DNA of 32,226 nucleotides from Atopobiaceae bacterium (GTDB lineage Bacteria; Actinomycetota; Coriobacteriia; Coriobacteriales; Atopobiaceae): contig JAFWIE010000045.1 of assembly GCA_017533825.1 (NCBI GenBank), forward strand, positions 1 through 32,226, in the 5' to 3' direction. Of this stretch, positions 8,470 to 16,612 are shown piece by piece. Under the pieces are notes generated by a model that saw nothing but the letters and a program-made list of their open reading frames with translations, had not been told where the DNA came from and did not search any database. Both the position numbers and the translations under genes were made by a program. Numbering within the stretch: the stretch's first letter is position 1; each line of letters begins with the position of its first letter.

Positions 8470-9679
8470 ATGGCACGCACGAGGGAAGCGCAGTTCGGAC
8501 CGCACGCGACGTACGTCGGGGTCGACGGCGGCAAGTCGTTCCACTGGGCGTACAGCCGTCGACGCCGGCGGGGGCGAGGTCCCGGGCAGGAGGCTCGAGA
8601 ACAGGCAGGCCGACGTGGACGCCCTGCTCGCCGAGGCCGGCGGGGACGCGCTCGTGGTCGTCGACCAGAAGAACAACATAGGGTCGCTCGTGGTGCGCAG
8701 GTGCCGCGAGGCGGGCGTGGACGTGGGCTACATGACCGGGCTCACCATGAAGAAGGCGCGCGACATGTGGCCCGGGACCGCCAAGACCGACCGCATAGAC
8801 GCCGAGGTCATAGCAAGGACGGCCATGGGGATGAGGCAGGTCGTGCTGCCAATCGCCGAGACCGACGACCTCGGCGCGTCGCTGTCGCTGATGTCCCCGC
8901 AGCTCGAGTACGCCACCAGGTGCGCCACGCAGGCCAGGAACCGCCTGCACGCGGTGCTGCTCGAGTCCGACCCGGCCTTCGAGGCGGCGGTCGACCTGTC
9001 GTGCGCGTGGCAGCTCGCCGTGCTCGCGAGGCTCGGCGGCGCGTCGGGGATCAGCGGGGCCGGGAGGAGGTCGTACTCGGCGACCTGCGCGAACGCCGGC
9101 GCGAAGGCGTCGTCGCGCGACGCGCTGTGGGAGGCGGCGGAGTCGTCGGCGAGGGACGGCTTCCACCCGGCCGCGGAGGACGCGCTGGTCAGGGGCCTGG
9201 CGTCGCAGATCGGCTCGCTGGACGCCCAGAGGCGCGAGCTGGAGGCCTCGATCGCCCGCGAGCTCGCAGGGGACGAGACGTACGCGTGCCTGCTCACCGT
9301 GCCGGGAATAGGCCCGAAGACCGCGACGACTCTGGCGACCATGGTCGACGTCTCGCTCTTCGCCGGCGACGACAGGCTCGCGAGCTACTGCGGGCTCGCT
9401 CCGGCCGACCGCCAGTCCGGCACGTCCATATCGTCCACCTCCGCCTCGCGCTCGGGCAACAAGACTCTCAAGAACCTGCTCATATTCAGTTGCAACTCCC
9501 TCGTCGGCACGAGGAACAGGTTCGGGAGGTACTACGACGAGTGCAGGGCGAGGGGCATGGCGCACAACAAGGCCCTGAAGGCCGTCGCGAGGAAGAGGCT
9601 CGGCGTGATCTTCGCGATAATGCGCGACAAGGTGCCCTACGTCGAGCCGGGCGATGAATGTTCAAAACCTGACACCTAA
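8470..9679 (+). pseudogene. IS110-family transposase with a frameshift
   Basis: ATG 8470, after GGAGGAGGATACC, starts an IS110 DEDD transposase: TYVGVDGGKSFHWAY carries the first catalytic Asp. The frame is then lost at 8554, where one extra base shifts the coding sequence. The correct continuation (AVDAGGGEVPGRRLENRQ, then VVVDQKNN and the DRIDAEVIA segment) is in the frame ending at 9679. The C-terminal Transposase_20 part is complete: LLTVPGIGPKTATTLA, then SGTSISSTSASRSGNKTLKN with the serine region. IS110 enzymes are not known to need programmed frameshifting, so this copy is probably inactive or the base is a sequencing error. The last codons (after PGDE) read into the adjoining repeat. 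Confidence 0.85.
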
Positions 9680-9722
9680 GAGAAGGGGACGTCCCAGAAA
9701 TGTTCAAAATCTGCCTCCTAAG
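9658..9722. repeat. Paired 23-bp direct repeats around a GGGACGTCCC palindrome
   Basis: ATGTTCAAAACCTGACACCT at 9658 and its near copy at 9700 (same start; four differences over 23 bases, both ending CCTAAG) flank agaaggggacgtcccaga. The middle contains the perfect palindrome GGGACGTCCC (9687-9696). The first copy overlaps the end of the transposase reading frame. Confidence 0.6.
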
Positions 9723-9745
9723 GCCTTGACAAATCTATAGGGACA

Positions 9746-9775
9746 CCCCCATTTCTCGTGTCCAAGAAATGGGGG
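9746..9775. repeat. Perfect 11-bp hairpin, REP-like
   Basis: CCCCCATTTCT (9746-9756) pairs fully with AGAAATGGGGG (9765-9775) around an 8-base loop. It lies just beyond the stop of the minus-strand membrane protein gene, so it could end that transcript. Neither strand has a T-tract directly after the stem. More likely it belongs with the adjoining repeat cluster. Confidence 0.55.
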
Positions 9776-9792
9776 GCGGCTCACTTTTGGTT

Positions 9793-10458
9793 TCAGGAGT
9801 TCGCGATGCGGCCGAGAGCTCTGTCAATCGCGAAGATCAGGTATCCGAGCGCGATAAAGGCGACGAGCATCACTGCGACGAAGGCAGCGACTCCCCCGAC
9901 GCCCGAAATGCCGGGGTCAAGGAAGGTGTAGGGATATCTGGACACATCGGCAGTGGTGCCCCCTCCCAAATCCAGGCCGAGAGGACCCGCACCAATCATC
10001 ACGACAACGAGATAAACGACCACCAGAGACAACCACGTCAGAGGACCCCAGACGGCCATCTTGCCCTTCTCGTCGAATAGCAACCAGTCAAGGAGGGCCA
10101 TGGCCGGCACGACGTAATGCATGGCGACCAAGTGCCACACGAGCTGGCCGTCCTGGAACATGGCGTCGAAGAGCATGAAGTGCGCTATCAGCGCAGTTAC
10201 AAGAAGCGAGATCGTGGCCGTGTACTTAACCTGCGGCGCGAAGACTTCGGCCTTGTCATCCTTGCTCGTAATAAGCCGTATTGTCGCTACGAGGAAATAT
10301 CCCCATGCGAAGATGTTGGAAACGTTGGTAAACATATGGGGAAAGGCTGTGTGGTAGGTACCAGAAAGGACGCCCGACCCGTCGAGCAGTCCATACGTGG
10401 CGACCGCGACCAACATGAACTTCCAGACTGCCGATGCGACCTTGCTATGAATATACAA
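9793..10458 (-). CDS. Pr6Pr-family integral membrane protein
   Basis: Predicted 221 residues with about six membrane helices. Motifs typical of Pr6Pr/FAR-17a-like proteins are visible: FTNVSNIFAWGYFL near residue 45, HFMLFDAMF and WHLVAMHYVVPAMALLDWLLF near 110-125, and RYPYTFLDP near 180. The likely start is TTG 10458: an in-frame TGA lies three codons upstream, the nearby ATG (at 10465) is in another frame, and GGAGAG precedes it. Function of the family is unknown in bacteria. It stands alone, upstream of the Nif11-like leader gene on the opposite side of a 256-base gap in which I see no further gene. Confidence 0.8.
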   Translation of the reverse strand: MYIHSKVASAVWKFMLVAVATYGLLDGSGVLSGTYHTAFPHMFTNVSNIFAWGYFLVATIRLITSKDDKAEVFAPQVKYTATISLLVTALIAHFMLFDAMFQDGQLVWHLVAMHYVVPAMALLDWLLFDEKGKMAVWGPLTWLSLVVVYLVVVMIGAGPLGLDLGGGTTADVSRYPYTFLDPGISGVGGVAAFVAVMLVAFIALGYLIFAIDRALGRIANS

Positions 10459-10714
10459 CTGCCATCACTCTCCATCGAGTCAAACATGCTTTGCCGAACC
10501 ACAGTACGCTGTGTCTCCTCGTCCTACCTCAATGATAGGCTTTTTATGGGAGGGGCTTGTTGAATCGGGAAAATTCGGTGCGAAGGCGGCATCGCGAATG
10601 AAGTCAGAGATGGTCCTGCCCTCATTCCATCCGCGCCCCTCGCTGGACGGAACCGATTCCTCTACACTTGTGTCGCTCTGCCTACGCTATCTTACCGTAA
10701 TCATGCCTGTCAGT

Positions 10715-10915
10715 CTATACCGTAGGGCAGCGGAGTTGGCACCGAGGCCCGTCCGAAGGGTCAGGATGCCAGAAGTCTCCGGCACCATCTATCGCGCTCA
10801 GCTCCTCGCTGGTGAGCTCGTAGCCTTCTTCCTTGGCTAATACCAAGACATCTTCTAACGTCTTGCAACCACGGGCTTTCTCTTGCTGCTCTGGCGTCAA
10901 CTCATCGAGATTCAA
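10715..10915 (-). CDS. Nif11-like RiPP precursor peptide
   Basis: A 66-residue peptide starting at TTG 10915. The AAAGGA ribosome binding site lies 8-9 bases upstream, and the longer ORF upstream looks non-coding. It reads MNLDELTPEQ, KARGCKTLEDVLVLAKEEGY, ELTSEELSAIDGAG and a 20-residue tail with two cysteines (RCQLRC). This is the layout of Nif11-like leader peptides: an amphipathic leader with the ACKT-PEELLALAKEEGYEL-type core, an acidic EELSAIxGA cleavage region, and a short variable core. Modification is unproven: no LanM, radical SAM or YcaO gene is in the window. A probable NHLP-type exporter lies at the right edge. Confidence 0.75.
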   Translation of the reverse strand: MNLDELTPEQQEKARGCKTLEDVLVLAKEEGYELTSEELSAIDGAGDFWHPDPSDGPRCQLRCPTV

Positions 10916-10954
10916 CGTGCGATCCTTTCTTCTGCTGGTTATGTCGTCATCGAT

Positions 10955-10960
10955 ATTATA
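10955..10960 (-). promoter_or_regulatory. -10 element of the Nif11-like gene
   Basis: The minus strand has a perfect TATAAT 39 bases before the TTG start. No convincing -35 hexamer is seen at 17 bases, so promoter strength cannot be judged. Confidence 0.4.
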
Positions 10961-11092
10961 TGGTCGAGCGGCCACCCATGCTTTCGAGCGATAGCTCAAC
11001 TTCACAGGGAACTTAGCGTGTGAAAGTATCAGAACATACTGTAAGTGCGATAGAGCACCACATTTCAACCACCTGTGTAAGGGTTTAGCGCG

Positions 11093-11176
11093 ATGAAGTT
11101 CGAGAACTCGACGCCTGGACAGAAGGAGAAAGCCCGCATCTGCAAGACGCTCGAGGGAACGGTAGACCAAGCCTAA
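11093..11176 (+). pseudogene. Truncated second Nif11-like leader peptide
   Basis: ATG 11093 to TAA 11176 encodes 27 residues, MKFENSTPGQ KEKARICKTL EGTVDQA. The first 21 align without gaps with the intact minus-strand leader (MNLDELTPEQ QEKARGCKTL E), then the sequence leaves the family and stops. It is on the opposite strand, 178 bases away. No strong ribosome binding site is present. It appears to be a decayed paralogue that lost its cleavage site and core; a short translated leader cannot be ruled out. Confidence 0.6.
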
Positions 11177-11189
11177 CACCGAAACAAAA

Positions 11190-11233
11190 AAGAAGAGATC
11201 CGGACGAGCTCGATTGATCGTCCGGGTCTTCTT
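11190..11233. terminator. Bidirectional hairpin terminator
   Basis: AAGAAGAGATCCGGACGA (11190-11207) pairs with TCGTCCGGGTCTTCTT (11218-11233), with a small bulge. On the minus strand the stem is followed by a T-rich TTTTTTGTTTC run, and on the plus strand by a weaker CTTGTGTTGTTGG. It ends the truncated leader region before the GNAT gene. Confidence 0.6.
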
Positions 11234-11309
11234 GTGTTGTTGGTTGCCTAGCTCGCAACCTAACAACCTTTGCTACCATTGCTTTTGCAGATGAACGACG
11301 GGAGCTATC

Positions 11310-11836
11310 ATGGCCAACGGCCTGTCGATAAGAAGCGCGATGCTGGGAGATGCCGAGTCTCTTGCAGCCATCTATGCGCCCTACGTGCGCGACACGGCGG
11401 TGTCTTTTGAGGTCGCTCCCCCGACGACCGCCGAGTTCGCCAAACGTATAGAGGACATCCAGGAACGTTACCCTTACCTCGTGGCCGAGCAGGATGGAAC
11501 TATTTGCGGTTACGCGTATGCCGGCCCCTTCAAGCCGCGGGCTGCGTATGCGCTTAGCGCAGAGCTATCCGTGTACGTTGATCGTCCCTGGCAGGGCAAG
11601 GGCGTCGGCCGCGCTCTCTATGGCGCTCTCGAAAGCGAGCTTGCGGTTATGGGCGTGACGAACCTCTACGCCTGCGTTGCCTATCCTCGAGTTGAAGACG
11701 AGTACCTCACGTATGCGAGCGTGCGCTTCCACGAGCGTATGGGCTTCAAGATCGTCGGCCGCTTTCACGGTTGCGCACGCAAATCGACCGCCTTTACGAC
11801 ATGGTCTGGATGGAGGGAATCATCCGTTCAATATGA
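11310..11836 (+). pseudogene. GNAT acetyltransferase (phosphinothricin-acetyltransferase-like), frameshifted
   Basis: ATG 11310 follows GGGAG. LSIRSAMLGDAESLAAIYAPYV and TAVSFEVAPPTTAEF are typical of the Pat/YncA (MnaT) amino-acid or phosphinothricin acetyltransferases. SVYVDRPWQGKGVGRALYGAL holds the acetyl-CoA loop (Q-G-K-G-V-G), and RFHERMGFKIVGRFH is the C-terminal motif. After FHGCA near 11775 the frame becomes non-family. The expected ending (QIDRLYDMVWMEGIIR) is in another frame and stops at 11836, giving about 175 residues as in the family. The uninterrupted ORF instead runs on to 11942 into the next gene. A one-base frameshift, real or from sequencing, is the simplest reading. The first 38 residues are duplicated at 13719. 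Confidence 0.75.
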
Positions 11837-11928
11837 TGCCGCGAAGGCCACGGTCGCGCTGCCGGCCCTGCGGTTGGCGACGGCTGCTATTATAAGAAGC
11901 GTCACCGAGAGGCGCAGGAGGACGTGCT

Positions 11929-13296
11929 GTGAGAGGCCATAAGCTGAGCTTTACCACGCGCTACGTGTTGGTGTTCGGCATTCTTCTCCTGGCGGCCAAT
12001 ATTGTCATGGGCATGGTCATCCTCAATCAGTCCAAGGCCGCCATGCGCGAGCTCATCAACAAGAACATGCTCGACGTCGTAGAGTCAGCTGCGCGCTCAC
12101 TCGATGGCGATGTGCTTGGCTCGCTGACCGCCGAGGATGAGGACAGCCCTGCCTGGCAAGACATAGAAAAGCGCCTGCTGGTCTTCCAAGACAGCGTGGA
12201 CATACACTATATCTATACAGTTAAGCCAGTAGACGAGGACTCGTTCACCTTCATCGTCGACCCCGATCCGGTCGACCCCGGCGCCTTTGGCGAGGAAATC
12301 GTCACAACGCCCGCCGTCGAACAAGCCGCAAAGGGTATTCCAGCGGTGGACGAAAACCCGGTGGCCGATCGTTGGGGCAACTTATACAGCGCCTTTTGCC
12401 CCGTGTACGACTCTAAGGGCACTATTGCTGGCATCGTGGGCGTGGACTTCGATGCTCGGTGGTTCGATGAGCGGGTTGTTGGCCACACCCTGTCCATCGC
12501 TGCAGTGACGTCTCTGTCTGTCCTCGCGGGCGGCGTCCTCGTCACCATAATGACCAAGAACGTACGCAAGAAGTTCCAGCAGCTCGATGCCGGACTCTCA
12601 GAGCTCTCGGGCCATATTGATCATTTGGTGAACGAAATGTCCTCCTACGCGGGATTTGAGGCCCCCGCCAGCGAACGCGACCCCCACTCGTTCGAGGAGG
12701 ATTCCGACGAGCTGGGAATCCTGAGCGACAAGATCGCTGCCATGCAGAACGAGATGACAACCTACCTTGACTACCTCCATGCACAGGCATACACCGACGC
12801 CCTGACCAAGGTCGGTAGCGTCGCCGCATACCAACAGGCAATAGAGGACATCGACACCAAGATTGCCAGCGACAACGCCGACTTCTGGGTGGCGGTCTTC
12901 GACATCAACGGGCTGAAGGAACTCAACGACACCTACGGTCACGACACTGGCAACCTCTACATCCGGACCGCCGCAAAGATACTAGCCGAGGGACTGGAAG
13001 AGACACAGGCCTACCGTATCGGTGGCGACGAGTTCACCATCATTGCCGAGGGATACGACCAAACGCGCATGGACGTCGGTTTGCAGCACATTACGGAATC
13101 TCTCGCGGCGTTCAACGCCTCCGACAAGCCTTGTCCCGCCAACCTGGCACTTTCGAGCGGCGTGGCGCAGTACACAGCCACGACGGATTCCTCGTTCAAA
13201 GACGTCTTCTCCCGCGCCGATGATGCCATGTACGAAGACAAACGCGAGTACTACCGCACGGTCGGCGACCGTCGCGGCCATAGGCGCCACAGCTAG
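11929..13296 (+). CDS. Membrane-bound diguanylate cyclase (sensor-GGDEF)
   Basis: Predicted 455 residues from GTG 11929, preceded by AGGAGG. Membrane helix 1 spans about residues 11-31. An extracellular PDC/Cache-like sensor lies at 40-185 (IHYIYTVKPVDEDSFTFIVDPDP and AGIVGVDFDA are Cache-type strands), and helix 2 at about 188-207. A coiled linker follows, then a GGDEF domain from about 285, beginning AYTDALTKVGS and containing the full signature RIGGDEF (GGDEF at 365-369). It should make cyclic di-GMP from two GTP in response to an external ligand. The four residues that would form the RxxD inhibitory site read LEET, so product inhibition through that site is unlikely. No EAL or PilZ gene is nearby. 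Confidence 0.9.
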   Translation: MRGHKLSFTTRYVLVFGILLLAANIVMGMVILNQSKAAMRELINKNMLDVVESAARSLDGDVLGSLTAEDEDSPAWQDIEKRLLVFQDSVDIHYIYTVKPVDEDSFTFIVDPDPVDPGAFGEEIVTTPAVEQAAKGIPAVDENPVADRWGNLYSAFCPVYDSKGTIAGIVGVDFDARWFDERVVGHTLSIAAVTSLSVLAGGVLVTIMTKNVRKKFQQLDAGLSELSGHIDHLVNEMSSYAGFEAPASERDPHSFEEDSDELGILSDKIAAMQNEMTTYLDYLHAQAYTDALTKVGSVAAYQQAIEDIDTKIASDNADFWVAVFDINGLKELNDTYGHDTGNLYIRTAAKILAEGLEETQAYRIGGDEFTIIAEGYDQTRMDVGLQHITESLAAFNASDKPCPANLALSSGVAQYTATTDSSFKDVFSRADDAMYEDKREYYRTVGDRRGHRRHS

Positions 13297-13515
13297 CACA
13301 ATGGACTCCCTGCCCTGAACTCACGTGCGGAAAGTATACGTGCTAAGCCAGCATGCTCGATAACATGCGGGTTGACAGTTCCGGGGCGCTCTGTTTCGCG
13401 TCAGCTTCCCTGAGGGCATGCGCATCCTCGCGTTTGCACCTGCCTTAGTCGTGCACGTCACCGACCACACAACCTGGGTTTCGGGGAGTGTCTGCACTTT
13501 GCCCCAGTCTCCTAA

Positions 13516-13674
13516 AACGTTTTCTCGAGCTCGAAGATTCCCGGGATCGAGGGCTACTTCTGCGGTCTCTACCTCATGGGTGGAGAGCCGCTTTTGCGTT
13601 CGCGCGTCATGGGCATGACTCTTTTGGTTGACAGCACATTCCAGCAGAACCGAACGACCAGCAAGTGGGCGTAA
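13516..13674 (+). pseudogene. Unrecognised C-terminal gene remnant
   Basis: In the 13297-13718 gap (422 bases), one frame from 13516 to TAA 13674 reads like a protein tail: IPGIEGYFCGLYLMGGEPLL, then SRVMGMTLLVDSTF and QQNRTTSKWA. There is no start codon with a ribosome binding site, and an in-frame stop lies at 13513. I do not recognise it. The rest of the gap shows nothing I can support. Confidence 0.35.
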
Positions 13675-13718
13675 GCTTTGTTTGCAATGGCTATCACAAC
13701 AAGACGATGGGGGCTTTC

Positions 13719-13833
13719 ATGGGCAACAGTTTGTTGATCAGAAGTGCGATGGCAAAAGATGCTGGGGTCCTTGCAGCCATCCATGCTCCTTACGTGCACG
13801 AGACCGCAGTGTCCTTTGAAATCGTCCCCCCTC
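13719..13833 (+). pseudogene. 5' fragment of a second GNAT acetyltransferase
   Basis: ATG 13719 begins 38 codons (SLLIRSAMAKDAGVLAAIHA, PYVHETAVSFEIVPP) that closely match the start of the GNAT at 11310. At about 13834 the sequence switches abruptly to the reverse complement of the MBG/Ig surface-protein gene. The acetyl-CoA site and the rest of the enzyme are missing, so it cannot be functional. Confidence 0.75.
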
Positions 13834-13835
13834 GC

Positions 13836-15339
13836 GCCAATGCGGGCGATTCTCACCGGATAGGGCGTACCGGACGCGTCGATGGTAGGCACGAGCGGTA
13901 CGGCCATGAGGATGCCGTGGCCATTCGTGAAGTTAGCCGCGGTGTCCCCGTTCACGAGGCCCTCGTACCTGAGTCCGTACGACAGAGCACCAACCTGGCC
14001 ATAGGGCACACTTGTGACCTTCGCACCGTGCGAGTCACTCGCGTAGGAGATTACCGTGAGCAGTGCGGGAGCTATGTCGACCACGACGTAGGCTGTCGCG
14101 TCACTCCACAGCTTCTCGCCCTCGGACCTGTCGTCCACCACCGTGGCACGAATGACCACCTTGCCCGCATGGTTTACGGTGACTGTGGCATTGCCCGTCC
14201 CCACATCGGAAAGGGCGATGGAAGAACCAAGGTCAGGCATATCGCGGGAGTCGTAGACGATGCTGTAGGACCAGGTGTCGTTGGGTCCCACGACGTCATC
14301 GGAGAGCGACAAGTCAAGCGAGAAACCCTCGTCACCGTAGGTCTTTTGGTAGAGTCGCGTGCCGTTGATCGCACGCTGCGCAGGATCCTTGTATCCAGTG
14401 GCCGTCGCCGTTGACGGCAGATAGTTGGAGTTGGCACCGCTCGGCGTAAAGATTGCCGTTATCGTGTAGTTGTTCGCAGGAACGTCATCGAAAGACATAC
14501 TTGCCGAATGTGCGCCGCCCTCACCCTTCGCAATGCGTACCGGGTTTCCAACCTTTGTATCTTTGATGTAGAACTGCACCGTACCAGAGGCATCCTCCTC
14601 GCTGAGGAAGCCATCGATCGTTGCCGTGGCCGTAGCCGAGGACCCACTCTGGGAGAGCTTGAGGTCGACGGTAGTGGGCTTGCGCGTTACCTTGAGCGTA
14701 CCCAGCGACTCAGTTATGTTGTAGTTGGCCGTCGCAGATACGTCCGTGCCCTCTTTTGTGATGGTGTACGTATTGGTGCTCGACCCCGCGTTCGTCTGCA
14801 TGCCGATCGTCTTGAACACATCTCCCCCAACGAGCTCCTCGCATGTGCCGTCTGCGGTAAGCGGCGTTCCGTCGTAGGCCTTCGTCGCGGACTGCGTGGT
14901 TGCCGTAACGCTCTTGGGCAGGACGGTGACCACGACGTAGGCGTGAGAGTCCGCGTACGCGTTGCTCGTATCGTGGACGGTGGCGTGGACCACGGTGGTG
15001 CCCACGCCGAGCAAGCTCACCACACCGTCACCATCTACACCGATGGCTGTCGTACCCTCGGGCACGGGAGCCGCTACCCTTTGGAACAGTGAAGTGGTTG
15101 TCACCCTTGTGCTTCTTGCCATCGCCTTTTATGACGTAGCTGACGCTGGAGTCCTCAAGCTTCTTTTTGTTGTCCGTGTCCTTGTAGGTGACGGTGCTTG
15201 CCTGCGCTTGGAGCGACGTGCCGTCCTCAGCCAAAGCAGCTTGTGTGAGAAAGCATGGGCAGAAGCCCACATATAGGGTCGCGAGAATCAGATAGAGAAG
15301 GACATCCCGTGCAAGCTGCGGCATGTGGTGCGTTTTCAC
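13836..15339 (-). pseudogene. MBG/Ig-like surface protein, frameshifted and truncated
   Basis: GTG 15339 follows GGGGGGAACGAA and gives a Sec signal peptide (LLYLILATLYVGFCPCFLTQ, cleavage after AALA). The first part ends in the wrong frame near 15090. The continuation, from about AAPVPEGTTAIGVDGDG, is in the next frame. Domains follow in order: a Big2-like segment, an MBG domain (SATKAYDGTPLTADG), an Ig-like Big_3_5-type segment (DASGTVQFYIKDTKVGNPV), and an MBG_2-like segment ending RYEGLVNGDTAANFTNG. Coding sense stops at about 13836, where the GNAT fragment begins. No LPXTG sorting signal remains. It is probably a former cell-wall adhesin, now inactivated by one frameshift and loss of its 3' end. 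Confidence 0.75.
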
Positions 15340-15592
15340 TTCGTTCCCCCCGGCTCGGCTGTCTTTGAGCATAGAAACATGTTATCCGTCTGTTCGGCAT
15401 GAAATCCCTGCGTACAGGGGGTATTCCTTGAAAGGAAGCGAAATCCTTCGCACTTTGTCTCGCGCCTCCACTTCGTAATCAATTTCTTCAATGTGGTGCT
15501 CAGAGAAGGCAAGCTGATGCCGCATGATAAGCTCAACGGAACACTGCATATGGTAGCGGAGCTACCGGACAACACCCAAAGAGGTGAGGCAA

Positions 15593-16513
15593 TTGGGTCT
15601 GTTCAAGCCGGCATGGATGAGTAAGAACCAGACAAGAGCCCTCACGTCAGTTGAGGCGATGAGGGATGAGGCCACGTTGCGGCGCGTCGTTGCGGAGGCA
15701 CCGCTCGAGTACGTCCGCATACGCGCCGCAGAGAAGCTTGACGATCAGGAGCTATACAAGCGCTATGCGCAGCTCGAGGCCGACTCTCATCTTGGGTATG
15801 CCATGGCCATGCACATCGAAGACGTTGACTTCCTCTGGGGGTTCATCAGGCGCGACAGCTGCACGGGATTCGCCCTGAGTGATATACGAAACCGTATCGA
15901 TAAGCTAACCGCCGAGAGGCGCGACGCCGAGAATCTCGAGAAACTGGCTGAGATTCCCAGCATGAACGATATCGCCCGTTTGGTCGATATCGCGAGCAGT
16001 GACCATACACGCGATGTGCATTTCATTGCCCAAGTACGGGTTTACGGAGGACCTACGCCACAGTCAATCGAGGACAACATGCGCGAGGCCGCCGTCGAGC
16101 GGCTCGCCGAGCTCGGTGCCGACGAAGCTCTCATAGAGGTCGCGTACTCTCAGAACGCCAAGTTGAGCAACACCGCCGAGAAGGCAGTGGCAAAGCTCAC
16201 TGACCAGCACAAGCTCTTCCAACTCGCTTCCGACGACACGTTGGGCTGGGACGCACGGGCGGCTGCCGTGGACACCTTGTCCGATCGCGCCCTCCTCGAC
16301 CAGCTAACAGCAATCACTTCTCGGCACGGCCCGCTCGAAACCCCCATAGAAAAGCTTGCCGAATGCAGAATCCAACAGATACGCAGCGAAGAGCTCTGCC
16401 ATGGCGAGCACGACTGGGAGCTCACTGGCCTGGAATACAACGGCTTGGGCGAGAACACCTACTACCGTTGCAAGCGCTGTGGCATCGAGCGCCACGAAAT
16501 CAAGAAATATTAG
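15593..16513 (+). CDS. HEAT-repeat-like protein with C-terminal zinc knuckle
   Basis: The best start is TTG 15593, giving MGLFKPAWMSKNQ, the characteristic opening of this family, after GAGGTGAGG; GTG 15584 is in frame but overlaps that site. About 306 residues. Repeated helical units of the form RDEATLRRVVAEAPLEYVR, AAVERLAELGADEALIEVA and AVAKLTDQHKLFQLA suggest HEAT-like or variant leucine repeats used for protein contacts. The tail has YRCKRCGIERHEIKKY, a possible zinc knuckle pairing with Cys/His residues (CHGEHDW) about 25 residues earlier. Function is unknown. Monocistronic, upstream of the LysR gene. Confidence 0.75.
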   Translation: MGLFKPAWMSKNQTRALTSVEAMRDEATLRRVVAEAPLEYVRIRAAEKLDDQELYKRYAQLEADSHLGYAMAMHIEDVDFLWGFIRRDSCTGFALSDIRNRIDKLTAERRDAENLEKLAEIPSMNDIARLVDIASSDHTRDVHFIAQVRVYGGPTPQSIEDNMREAAVERLAELGADEALIEVAYSQNAKLSNTAEKAVAKLTDQHKLFQLASDDTLGWDARAAAVDTLSDRALLDQLTAITSRHGPLETPIEKLAECRIQQIRSEELCHGEHDWELTGLEYNGLGENTYYRCKRCGIERHEIKKY

Positions 16514-16612
16514 CGACGGCCTCGTTGCACCCACGAACGCCATGAGCTTCGGCTTGCGAGCTTGACCTGCACGGATTAGAGTTGGTTTCACGATTAGAAG
16601 AGAAGAGTCCTC

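Noticed and set aside
10511..10840. Plus-strand ORF of 109 residues opposite the Nif11-like gene
   Set aside because: It is antisense to the leader peptide gene and low in recognisable features; the minus-strand reading explains the sequence better.
15440..15622. Plus-strand reading LHFVINFFNVVLREGKLMPH, then DKLNGTLHMVAELPDN, before the HEAT-like gene
   Set aside because: It looks faintly coding, but it has no ribosome binding site, overlaps the well-supported TTG start of the next gene in another frame, and matches no family I know.
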